A stretch of 64,000 nt of DNA, taken from contig NZ_CAMLIG010000004.1 of the NCBI RefSeq assembly GCF_946480185.1, forward strand, positions 1-64,000, read 5' to 3'. Under the pieces are notes generated by a model, which saw only the letters and a program-made list of their open reading frames with translations, was not told the origin of the DNA and did no database searches. The stretch is from an uncultured Pedobacter sp. GTDB lineage: Bacteria > Bacteroidota > Bacteroidia > Sphingobacteriales > Sphingobacteriaceae. The position numbers and the translations under genes are program-made. Positions 7,461 through 15,442 of this stretch are shown one piece after another. Numbering within the stretch: the first letter of the stretch is position 1; the number at the start of each line of letters is the position of its first letter.

Positions 7461-9041
7461 TTAAAATGCCAAATCCCTAACCTTTTCCAAATTCGTATCC
7501 TTTAAGCCTTTACTATCTTTTATTTTTATCCGTTCCACATTATCCAATCTAAGCAATGGTGCTTTATCTGCCTTTTGGGCATCAACCTGATAAAGCTCCA
7601 CATCTTTTACATCATCAAAAATTATTGCAGGACGAGTTTCTGCTCCTATTAAATGGAGGTTTACGTTATTAATTTCGATACCAGATACATGCCTCACAAA
7701 AAAGCCATAAGAAGGAATCACGCCAAACTTTTGTGGTTCTGGATAAGTTTTAAGGTATTCTGGAACGATGGTTTGTATTTTGTTTTGAGCGGAATCAATC
7801 GGGCGGTACCAAATATTGATGTTACTCAGTTTTACATCTTCAATATTATTTCCAGGAATACCACTAATAATGCTGGAGAAATGCGAATCGGCATTATAAA
7901 CCACCATATTACTGATATTAATCCGACGTAACTTACCTATTGCTGTCCCAGCCGGGCCTCGCATCCGAGCGCCTAAACGTAAAAACAACGGGGAATTGGT
8001 AAGATCTCGCATGGTAATGTTGTTGATGCTTACATCTTCCAACAATGCGCCATCTACAGTTTCTAGAGCTAAACCTCTGCAATGAACAAATACACAATTG
8101 CTAATGGTGATATTTTTGAAACCTACATTAGATTCGGTCCCGAATTTAATTCTTCCTGTCGGCCCTTCTTGATCAGGCACTAAATGACCTTCTTTTGTTT
8201 GGTAAGTACCGTCTATAAAAGTTCCTACATCATAACCAGAAACCTGACAATTGGTAATGGTCACATTTTCTGTTGCCCTATCGTATCCTAAAGCGTAAGA
8301 ACTTTTAAGACAAATGGCATCATCGTTCGGCGAGTTTACGCTACAGTTTGATATGTGCACATTTCGGCAAGCATCTATATCCATACCGTCGCGGTTGGTA
8401 TCTATTTTTAGGTTATCAATGCTGAGGTTATCTACGCCTGTAGCCAAAATCCCGAAATGCCCGCCTTTTATAATGGTAAAATCTTTTAAAATTACATTTC
8501 TGCAAAGCTTAAGCGCTATGGCCTTATTGCCACCTCCATCCCACATGTAAGGACCTGCCGGGATGCCACGTTTCTGCCAGCCATCTGTAGTGTAAAAACC
8601 GCGACTTAAAGCCGCACCTAATATTACACCCGGACCAGTTATAGAAATGTTTTCGAGGTTTTCTCCCCAGATTAAACTGTTTTGCCAATGGCTATGACCA
8701 AAGTCCTGAAATTTATTTCCTGCACCTTCGCCCGGTTCATCATATCGGCCACCCTGTGAGGCATCTGCTGCAATTAAAAAACAGCCTTGCTCAAAATTTA
8801 GGTTGATGTTACTTTTTAACCTGATGGAATAACTTAGGTAACGCCCAGCCGGAAAGTAAACGGTGCCTCCCCCAGCCTCGGCAGCAACAGTAATTGCCTT
8901 ATTAATAGCTTCACTATCGATGGCTTTTCCGTCACCTTTTGCACCATAATCTCGGATGTTGTAGGTACTTGCAAGGGCTACATGACCAATGGAAAATGTA
9001 AAAAGGAACAAAAGCAGTGATTTGCAATAGTTTAATTTCAT
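7461..9041 (-). CDS. GH28 polygalacturonase / rhamnogalacturonan hydrolase, secreted
   Basis: This is a right-handed beta-helix enzyme of about 526 aa. I start at 9041 (MKLNYCKSLLLFLFTFSIGHVALA signal peptide) because the reading frame further upstream overlaps the end of the GH105 gene. The mature N-terminus YNIRDYGAKGDGKAIDSEAI is the Pectate_lyase_3/GH28 opening. Catalytic-type motifs are DTNRDGMDIDAC (NxD), SPNDDAICLKS (DD) and GRIKFGTES (RIK). The usual GHG element appears replaced by SGYDVGTFIDG, which suggests an exo-acting or rhamnogalacturonan-specific enzyme rather than a classic endo-polygalacturonase. It would hydrolyse alpha-galacturonosyl bonds in the periplasm or at the surface. 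It is encoded directly after GH105. Confidence 0.88.
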   Translation of the reverse strand: MKLNYCKSLLLFLFTFSIGHVALASTYNIRDYGAKGDGKAIDSEAINKAITVAAEAGGGTVYFPAGRYLSYSIRLKSNINLNFEQGCFLIAADASQGGRYDEPGEGAGNKFQDFGHSHWQNSLIWGENLENISITGPGVILGAALSRGFYTTDGWQKRGIPAGPYMWDGGGNKAIALKLCRNVILKDFTIIKGGHFGILATGVDNLSIDNLKIDTNRDGMDIDACRNVHISNCSVNSPNDDAICLKSSYALGYDRATENVTITNCQVSGYDVGTFIDGTYQTKEGHLVPDQEGPTGRIKFGTESNVGFKNITISNCVFVHCRGLALETVDGALLEDVSINNITMRDLTNSPLFLRLGARMRGPAGTAIGKLRRINISNMVVYNADSHFSSIISGIPGNNIEDVKLSNINIWYRPIDSAQNKIQTIVPEYLKTYPEPQKFGVIPSYGFFVRHVSGIEINNVNLHLIGAETRPAIIFDDVKDVELYQVDAQKADKAPLLRLDNVERIKIKDSKGLKDTNLEKVRDLAF

Positions 9042-9051
9042 CATCAGCATT

Positions 9052-10434
9052 TTATTTATAAATCTGTACAGCACTGTCGTTAATTTCAAAAGGATGTTTT
9101 TCTAGCAGGCGGTAAACCTCGGCACCAGCCAACAAAACCGGTCCGTAGCCATGAGCGGCAAAATTATTTACCGGACGGTAATAGTAAAAAGCAGGATCAA
9201 AACCCATTCCTGTACCTACGCAAGTGCCTTCCACCTGCCCCATATCATTTACCTTTGTAGTAACCGCTTCCCAAGCCAATAAAGTAGCAGGTCCGTAAGC
9301 TCTTGCATCTAACCAGCCCTTGTTGATTGCCCGGGCAAAGCAGTAAGCATAAATAGCTGTTGCCGATGTTTCCAAGTAGGAATCGTTTCTGTCTATTAAC
9401 TGATGCCAAAAACCCGTTTTATCCTGTCTTTGTGCCAGACCATAAGCGTGTTTGTTTAACAATTGGATTACAAAATCTCTGTCTTTATTGTTTTGCGGAA
9501 GCGCATCTAACAATTCCACCATGGTTAAAATACCCCATCCGTTGGCTCTTGCCCAATGGAACTGTGGATGCGGATTCATTCCCTGTACCCAGCCATGCAT
9601 AAACAAACCTTTATCTTCGTTAAACATCCTTCCAGAGAATAATTTGAGTTGCTTAATGGCCTCATCAAAATACTTTTGGTCTCCGGTTAATTTTCCCATT
9701 TGCACAACAGCAGGTAAACTCATGTACAAATCATCTAACCAAAGTGTATTGGGCTGCGGTCTGTTGCGGGCCAAAGTACCATCGGCTAAACGAAACTCTT
9801 TGGTCATGATGTAGTTGAGGTAATTATCAACCATTGGCCTTACCGTTTTAGCGTTTGCACCCTTATCCATGGCTTTAATCATAGCTGTTGCGATAGAACC
9901 TGCATCATCCAAAGCATGAGGATCTAATACAGAGCGCACTGGACTAACAGCACCTTTATTTTTTTGTAAATAAGATTTGTAGGCATCTACCACATCTCCA
10001 ATAAAATTTACCCGCTTAATGGTGTAATCGGTAAACCTTTTATCACCAGTTGCTTCGCCAGCTTCCAACATCCCGGTATAAGTTACTCCCCACTCGTAGC
10101 TTAAAAGCCTAAAATCACCGGGTTTAAAAATGGTATTGCTGTTAATTTTATTGAGTGCAACGTTCTGCTTTGTGTCTTTATCTTCTAATTCGGCAGGTGT
10201 TACTGCATCTAGATAGTTGAACACCTTATCAAGCGTTTGTTTTACTTGTTTTTGGTTCAACTCGCCATACGGAACATCGTAATTTGGCTTTAACAGATGC
10301 AAAGGTGTGGTAACGTCGTTTCCCTTTTTCTGAGTGTACTGCGCAAAGGAACATACCGGAGCAGTTAACATTAGTATCAGTAAAACTTTAGTCGCCGATG
10401 TTTCTGAAATTCCCATTGGTTTTGGTTTATACAT
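9052..10434 (-). CDS. GH105 unsaturated rhamnogalacturonyl/galacturonyl hydrolase
   Basis: This 460-aa (alpha/alpha)6-barrel protein is exported (signal residues 1-32, ending PVCSFAQ). Diagnostic segments are YEWGVTYTGMLEAGEATGD, DPHALDDAGSIATAMI, NTLWLDDLYMSLPAVVQMG, GLFMHGWVQGMNPHPQFHWA and RANGWGILTMVELLD, the pattern of YteR/RhiN-like enzymes. GH105 removes the unsaturated uronic acid left at the non-reducing end by pectate or rhamnogalacturonan lyases, so it is the natural partner of the PL1 lyases encoded divergently. It is the first gene of the operon, with a good Bacteroidota promoter 47 nt upstream. ATGs at codons 1 and 7 are both possible starts. Confidence 0.92.
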   Translation of the reverse strand: MYKPKPMGISETSATKVLLILMLTAPVCSFAQYTQKKGNDVTTPLHLLKPNYDVPYGELNQKQVKQTLDKVFNYLDAVTPAELEDKDTKQNVALNKINSNTIFKPGDFRLLSYEWGVTYTGMLEAGEATGDKRFTDYTIKRVNFIGDVVDAYKSYLQKNKGAVSPVRSVLDPHALDDAGSIATAMIKAMDKGANAKTVRPMVDNYLNYIMTKEFRLADGTLARNRPQPNTLWLDDLYMSLPAVVQMGKLTGDQKYFDEAIKQLKLFSGRMFNEDKGLFMHGWVQGMNPHPQFHWARANGWGILTMVELLDALPQNNKDRDFVIQLLNKHAYGLAQRQDKTGFWHQLIDRNDSYLETSATAIYAYCFARAINKGWLDARAYGPATLLAWEAVTTKVNDMGQVEGTCVGTGMGFDPAFYYYRPVNNFAAHGYGPVLLAGAEVYRLLEKHPFEINDSAVQIYK

Positions 10435-10480
10435 CCAACAATTAATGAACTGTTGATGAGGTTTATTTTGGTATTGCTAC

Positions 10481-10512
10481 CAAATATAGGAAAGTTGAAT
10501 AGCTTAGCCAAC
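10481..10512 (-). promoter_or_regulatory. Predicted sigma-ABfr-type promoter of the GH105-GH42 operon
   Basis: On the minus strand TATATTTG (10488-10481) matches the Bacteroidota -7 consensus TAnnTTTG. GTTG (10512-10509) lies 20 nt upstream, where the -33 element is expected. The GH105 ATG follows about 47 nt downstream. Confidence 0.55.
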
Positions 10513-10743
10513 CTGTTCCATCCTGATATTAAATTTCAAAGTCTGATACTTGTTTGAAATTCTCTTCTGTTAAAGACAAATCTGACCTATCATCTAAAGT
10601 TTAACACCCAAACCTTATCAAAATCGTGTTTGCACCAAAATTTAAACACATTTAACCAATTATTTAAAGTCCAAACCCTCCTATTCACTTAGTTTTGGTT
10701 TAAATAATCTTCTTTTAGAATTCGGTTATTAATTGGTTCAGGT

Positions 10744-10788
10744 AAGTTTAAAAGTGCGGATTGGTTCTACAATCCGTACTTTAAACTT
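10744..10788 (+). promoter_or_regulatory. Long imperfect hairpin in the PL1 leader
   Basis: AAGTTTAAAAGTGCGGATT (10744-10762) and AATCCGTACTTTAAACTT (10771-10788) are nearly reverse complementary around an 8-nt loop GGTTCTAC. There is one bulged A and one G-T pair. No run of T follows. It could be an RNA leader structure or a regulator site. Confidence 0.55.
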
Positions 10789-10828
10789 CCATTAAAAATC
10801 AAAAACATCCCGACTTATTTAAAGCAGA

Positions 10829-10853
10829 GATAACGTTTCCACAAAACGTTATC
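10829..10853 (+). promoter_or_regulatory. Perfect 10-bp palindrome just upstream of PL1
   Basis: GATAACGTTT (10829-10838) and AAACGTTATC (10844-10853) are exact reverse complements with a 5-nt spacer, ending 28 nt before the PL1 ATG. It can be an operator for a dimeric regulator or a hairpin close to the ribosome-binding site. Confidence 0.6.
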
Positions 10854-10881
10854 CCGTTTGCCAATTATTAAAACTTAATAT

Positions 10882-13800
10882 ATGAACCAAAAATTTCTAC
10901 GTTTGGCCTATGGCCCATTTATTTTACTGTATTTCTTGTTTATAGGCATCAGCAGTAATGCCCAAACATTGGCATTCCCCGGAGCAAAAGGCTGGGGCCG
11001 TTTTTCTCCCGGAGCTAGGGGAGCAACCAGTCCGCAGGTGTACATTGTAAACAATTTGAACGATAGTGGTCCCGGTTCTTTTAGGGATGCCGTTAGCCAG
11101 CCTGGTAGGGTGATTGTATTTACCGTTAGCGGAATTATTTACCTAAAATCAGAAATTGGCGTTGCAGGCAATACCACCATTGCGGGGCAAACCGCTCCTG
11201 GAGAAGGAATTGTGCTGTTCGGCAAAAGGGTGACTTTTTCTAACGCCAGCAATACCATTGCCCGCTACATCCGCATCCGCTTAGGCGCAACAGATAACAT
11301 AGGGAAAGATGTTTCGGGCGTATCAAACGGTACCAATATGATTTTTGACCACATGACCTTTACTTGGGGAATGGACGAAGATTTCTCGATCAACTGGGAC
11401 GGGAAAAATACCAGTCCGGATAATATTACCATCCAAAATTCAATTATTGCACAGGGTTTGCACCGTAACAACCATTCTGCTGGTGGTTTAATGCAACCTT
11501 CGGGCGGAAAAATCAGTTTAATAGGTAATCTTTACAGCAGCAATAAAACGCGTAATCCAAAAGTAAAAGGGATTAACGAGTTTGTAAACAACGTGGTTTA
11601 CAACTGGGGCAACTTTGGCAATCCTTACGGACATACCGAATCTGGCGAAGCTTATATTATGGGCGGAGACTCTGAAGGAATCTCTAACGTAAACATCATC
11701 AACAACTATTTTATTGGCGGACCTTTAACTAGCACATCTACTTCCACCCCTTTTAATCGCGGAAACGCAAACTTTTATCTTTATGGCTCGGGGAATTATT
11801 TTGACAATAACCGCGACGGAGCACTTAACGGTGCATTAGTGCCCGAAGATTTAACAGGCTACCCTACCGGCGATGCGTCAACCATTTTAACAACGCCGTA
11901 CGATTACCCAATGAAAAACCCAACACTTACGGCCGAACAGGCTTTTGCCAAAGTGATTGACAGTGTGGGCGCATCGTACCCAAAACGCGACCAAGTTGAC
12001 AGTCTTATTGTTGCCCAGCTGAACTCAAAAGGTACAGAAGGTATTTACTTATACCGCGAAAGTGATTTGCCTTTTACCAATGGCGGGGTGGGTAACGTTT
12101 TTAGTGCACCTGCCCCTTTAGACACCGATAAAGACGGGATGCCCGATGCTTGGGAAGATGCAAATGCATTAAATAAAAACGACCCAACCGATGCCGTTAC
12201 ACGTACGCTTAACGCAGATTATCTGAATATTGAAATGTACATCAATGGAATGCTGACAGTAGCGCCACCTACTTTTATCATCCCACCATCAGACATTACC
12301 TACACCTCTACTTCGGTAGAAGTACCGCCATCAAGCTCGGTGGTTTTAAGCTGGAAGGACAATTCAAGTAACGAAACTAATTTTGTAATTGAGCGTTCTG
12401 ATGATAACATTACTTTTACAGAAATAGCTCGAGTGGGAAGCAATGTTAAAACTTATACAGACGATAATCTTGTCCCGAATAAAACCTACTATTATCGGAT
12501 CAAAGCTGTTGCCAATACAGAATCATCAAGCTATAGCGCAACAGCAACCGTGGCAACAGCACCTATTCCAAGCGCACCCTCAAAGACCGCAAATCCTACG
12601 CCTGCCAATAATTTTTCTTTTTTGGATGTGAACAGTACCAATAGCGCTACTTTAAAATGGACAGGCAGTGCAAACACCACTACTTATAGCGTTTATTTAG
12701 GTACCGATGCCAATGCTCTTACCAAACTTAACGATATTGCTTATGTGGCTAACCCAAGTTACGAGGCCACAAGTTTAACCGCCGCCACTACCTATTACTG
12801 GCGTGTGGACGCTACGAATGATAAAGGTACCGCAACCGGCGACGTTTGGACATTTAGAACTATTGCCAATATCCCGGCAAGCATGGTAGGCTATTATGCT
12901 TTTGATGAAACCGCCGCAGATGGAACTAAAATTACCGACTCCACCACTTACCAAAACCACGGTGTTTTAGGATTAAATGAGGACAATACCAGCATCAGAA
13001 TAGCCGGAAAAGTGAAAAATGCCTTAGATTTTGCTACTGCAAGCAACGATATTTATGTGGTGAGCGTACCCAACCAAGATCAGCTTTATTTGGATAAAAG
13101 TTCTTTTTCTGTTTCCTTTTGGATGAAAGCCGATGCATCTTTGCTTCCGCCAGATAATAACAGCAGTGCCTACTTATTATGCAAAGGCTCCATCACAAAA
13201 AATGCAAGCACTGGCGCAACCGGCAAACGTTTTGATGTGGAGTTTAAAAACAAACAGATCCGTTTTGCGATTGATGATGATGTTACAAAATCTGAACTAC
13301 AGTACGATGCAACGGGTATTTTTAACAATACTTGGGTACATGCCGTAATTGAGCGTGACCTATCAGACAATACTTTAAAACTATACATTAACGGAAACTT
13401 AGCGAAAAGCATAAGTAGCGGTGCTACCGGAGGCATTGGTGAAGCAAGTGCTTTAGTGGTTGGCAACATTGGCGAACTGGAATTTTTAGCAGCAACAAAC
13501 GCTCCTGCTCCGTACAAAGGGCAGTTAGATGAACTTAAAATATTTAATTATGCACTTACACCACAGCAAGTATTAGAACAATATGTTGTAAGCCCATTGC
13601 CACAGCAGGCCGCTACACCAGCACCTAGTAACGGCGGAATTATCAGCACCCAAGTTAATGCCAATGTAAGTTGGTCCGGCGGTATACACACCAATACTTA
13701 TAAAGTTTATTTTGGCACAACAAGTGGCGCTTTAAACTACGTAGCAGACCAAGCCGTGGCAAGCCCAAACTATCAATTTACAAATTTAACAGCCAACAGC

Positions 13801-15108
13801 ACTTACTATTGGAGAATTGATGCCGTAGGCGACGCAGGAACTACGGTAGGCACAGAGTGGTCTTTTACAACCGCAAGCGAAACAAAAATTGTGGCCGACT
13901 GGCATTTGGATGCCACAAGTGGCACTACTATTACAGACAGTAGCCCTAACGGTTTTAACGGAACGCTGGATAATGTTACCGCCTACCAATGGGAAGCAGG
14001 AAGACTGAGCAACGGCTTAAACATCCAAACCAATACTAATGGAGCGATTACCGTACCTGATAATCCACAAATTAAATTTGATAAAACATCTTTCAGTATT
14101 TCATTTTGGATAAAAGCAGTTGCGCCGGCATCGTCCAGCACATCCATGTACGTACTAAACAAAGGTGCTTTTGCCAATAGCGTTGCTAACGGAACCAACG
14201 GAAGATGGTACGGCGTAGAACTCAAAAACAATTTAATTTATTTTTCTGTAGATGACGATGTAAATAAAACCAGTATCAGCTTTAGTAGCGCCACTTTTTT
14301 AACAAATAATTGGGTACATGTGGTGGTAATGAGAGATGTAGCCACCAAAACATTAAAAATTTATAGAAACGGAACTTTGGTAGTTTCTGGGACAGAGAAT
14401 GCAACCAGCCTTTCAAACGGGATTGCAAACAGTAATCCTCTATATTTCGGAAACGCATACGGTTTAACCGCTCCGTTTACAGGTTCATTGGACGAGATTA
14501 AGGTATTTAATTATGCGTTATCCCCAACGGAAATTACTACGCTATCAAATGCGCAATCTTTACCGGTAAACTTAATTTCTTTTACAGCCAAAGCGGAGGG
14601 CAATAACGTTAATTTAGTCTGGACAACTGCATCTGAACAAAACAACCACCATTTCACTATTGAAAAATCTGTTGATGGGTTGAACTTTGAAAACATTGCT
14701 ACCCTTAACGGACAGGGCGATAGCAATAAAGCGACAAACTACACTGCTATCGACTCCTCTCCTATTAACGGAGACAACTATTATCGTTTAACCCAATTTG
14801 ATAACGATGGTACGGCAAAAGTATTAGGCATAAGAGTTGTTAAATTTGGTATAAGTACCAATAAGGGGTTACTGGTTTTTCCAAACCCTGCCGTTAAGCA
14901 TATTAACATTAAAGTTCCGGCAAGTATTAAAGATGCAATGGTAACTATTAATACCTTAAACGGAACACAAATTTACAAACGTAAATTAGTGGTACAAGCC
15001 GGCCAAATGATAGTGGTTGATTTAGATGAAAAACCTAAAACAGGCATTTACATTTTAACTATTGTTGCCGACGGATTAACCCAAAGCACAAAAATTAAAG
15101 TGGATTAA
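10882..15108 (+). CDS. Large modular PL1 pectate lyase with FnIII, LamG and type IX secretion tail
   Basis: This 1408-aa protein has a signal peptide (about 1-27, ending SSNAQ). Residues 30-405 form a PL1 beta-helix (AFPGAKGWGRFSPGARG, LNDSGPGSFRDAVSQPGR, TIAGQTAPGEGI, MIFDHMTFTWGMDEDFS, YSSNKTRNPKVKG). Residues 414-460 carry a Ca-binding-like segment DTDKDGMPDAWED. FnIII-like domains follow at about 480-556, 567-660 and 913-997. LamG-type domains lie at about 668-897 and 1003-1217, an Ig-like region at 1227-1325, and a type IX secretion domain at 1330-1408 (VFPNPAVKHINI). PL1 enzymes cleave polygalacturonate by beta-elimination. The multiple binding modules suggest a surface-attached or released depolymerase that starts pectin attack. 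Confidence 0.93.
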   Translation: MNQKFLRLAYGPFILLYFLFIGISSNAQTLAFPGAKGWGRFSPGARGATSPQVYIVNNLNDSGPGSFRDAVSQPGRVIVFTVSGIIYLKSEIGVAGNTTIAGQTAPGEGIVLFGKRVTFSNASNTIARYIRIRLGATDNIGKDVSGVSNGTNMIFDHMTFTWGMDEDFSINWDGKNTSPDNITIQNSIIAQGLHRNNHSAGGLMQPSGGKISLIGNLYSSNKTRNPKVKGINEFVNNVVYNWGNFGNPYGHTESGEAYIMGGDSEGISNVNIINNYFIGGPLTSTSTSTPFNRGNANFYLYGSGNYFDNNRDGALNGALVPEDLTGYPTGDASTILTTPYDYPMKNPTLTAEQAFAKVIDSVGASYPKRDQVDSLIVAQLNSKGTEGIYLYRESDLPFTNGGVGNVFSAPAPLDTDKDGMPDAWEDANALNKNDPTDAVTRTLNADYLNIEMYINGMLTVAPPTFIIPPSDITYTSTSVEVPPSSSVVLSWKDNSSNETNFVIERSDDNITFTEIARVGSNVKTYTDDNLVPNKTYYYRIKAVANTESSSYSATATVATAPIPSAPSKTANPTPANNFSFLDVNSTNSATLKWTGSANTTTYSVYLGTDANALTKLNDIAYVANPSYEATSLTAATTYYWRVDATNDKGTATGDVWTFRTIANIPASMVGYYAFDETAADGTKITDSTTYQNHGVLGLNEDNTSIRIAGKVKNALDFATASNDIYVVSVPNQDQLYLDKSSFSVSFWMKADASLLPPDNNSSAYLLCKGSITKNASTGATGKRFDVEFKNKQIRFAIDDDVTKSELQYDATGIFNNTWVHAVIERDLSDNTLKLYINGNLAKSISSGATGGIGEASALVVGNIGELEFLAATNAPAPYKGQLDELKIFNYALTPQQVLEQYVVSPLPQQAATPAPSNGGIISTQVNANVSWSGGIHTNTYKVYFGTTSGALNYVADQAVASPNYQFTNLTANSTYYWRIDAVGDAGTTVGTEWSFTTASETKIVADWHLDATSGTTITDSSPNGFNGTLDNVTAYQWEAGRLSNGLNIQTNTNGAITVPDNPQIKFDKTSFSISFWIKAVAPASSSTSMYVLNKGAFANSVANGTNGRWYGVELKNNLIYFSVDDDVNKTSISFSSATFLTNNWVHVVVMRDVATKTLKIYRNGTLVVSGTENATSLSNGIANSNPLYFGNAYGLTAPFTGSLDEIKVFNYALSPTEITTLSNAQSLPVNLISFTAKAEGNNVNLVWTTASEQNNHHFTIEKSVDGLNFENIATLNGQGDSNKATNYTAIDSSPINGDNYYRLTQFDNDGTAKVLGIRVVKFGISTNKGLLVFPNPAVKHINIKVPASIKDAMVTINTLNGTQIYKRKLVVQAGQMIVVDLDEKPKTGIYILTIVADGLTQSTKIKVD

Positions 15109-15169
15109 AAATTTGGTTTAGCTCAACCAAACAGTACATCGCTAAACAAATAAAACTTTCCCTTTTGAT

Positions 15170-15207
15170 AAAGGAACTGCATTCTCAAAAAATGCAGTTC
15201 CTTTTTT
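15170..15207 (+). terminator. Rho-independent terminator after the PL1 gene
   Basis: AAAGGAACTGCATT (15170-15183) pairs perfectly with AATGCAGTTCCTTT (15191-15204) around a 7-nt loop and is followed by a T-run. It lies 62 nt after the PL1 stop and separates it from the DUF4450 operon. Confidence 0.88.
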
Positions 15208-15274
15208 CATGATCCCCTCTTATAAATATCAACAAAGCCGGTTTTTGTCAAAAATTAGAAGGAATCTGTCAATT

Positions 15275-15310
15275 TTTGAAAGTCATTCCCTATGCTTAGC
15301 GCTAGGTTTG
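15275..15310 (+). promoter_or_regulatory. Possible promoter of the DUF4450 operon
   Basis: TAGGTTTG at 15303-15310 fits the TAnnTTTG -7 consensus. TTTG at 15275-15278 could be the -33 element, though the 24-nt gap is slightly long. Transcripts would carry a leader of about 125 nt that includes the hairpin at 15378-15410. Apart from this, the terminator and the hairpin, I see nothing in 15109-15442. Confidence 0.4.
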
Positions 15311-15377
15311 TACAACAATTATAAATACAGTGTAAATTCGGAATCATTTCTAAAAATTTTAGTTTATGTTTAAGTTT

Positions 15378-15410
15378 AAATACTTGAAGGAATAAATCCT
15401 TCAAGTATTT
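15378..15410 (+). promoter_or_regulatory. Perfect 14-bp hairpin just upstream of the DUF4450 gene
   Basis: AAATACTTGAAGGA (15378-15391) and TCCTTCAAGTATTT (15397-15410) are exact reverse complements with a 5-nt loop, ending 32 nt before the ATG at 15443. The position and geometry parallel the palindrome before PL1. No T-run follows immediately (TATACTC), so a leader or operator role is more likely than plain termination. Confidence 0.6.
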
Positions 15411-15442
15411 TATACTCTCAAGTTGAATATCAAATTATAAAG

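Larger units (their letters stand above)
10435..10881. promoter_or_regulatory. Divergent control region between GH105 and PL1
   Basis: This 447-nt non-coding region holds the minus-strand promoter at 10481-10512. For the plus strand it holds a possible -7 box TAGTTTTG at 10690-10697. Two inverted repeats, at 10744-10788 and 10829-10853, lie between that box and the PL1 start. If the plus-strand box is used, both repeats would lie in a 5' leader of roughly 180 nt. Confidence 0.5.
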
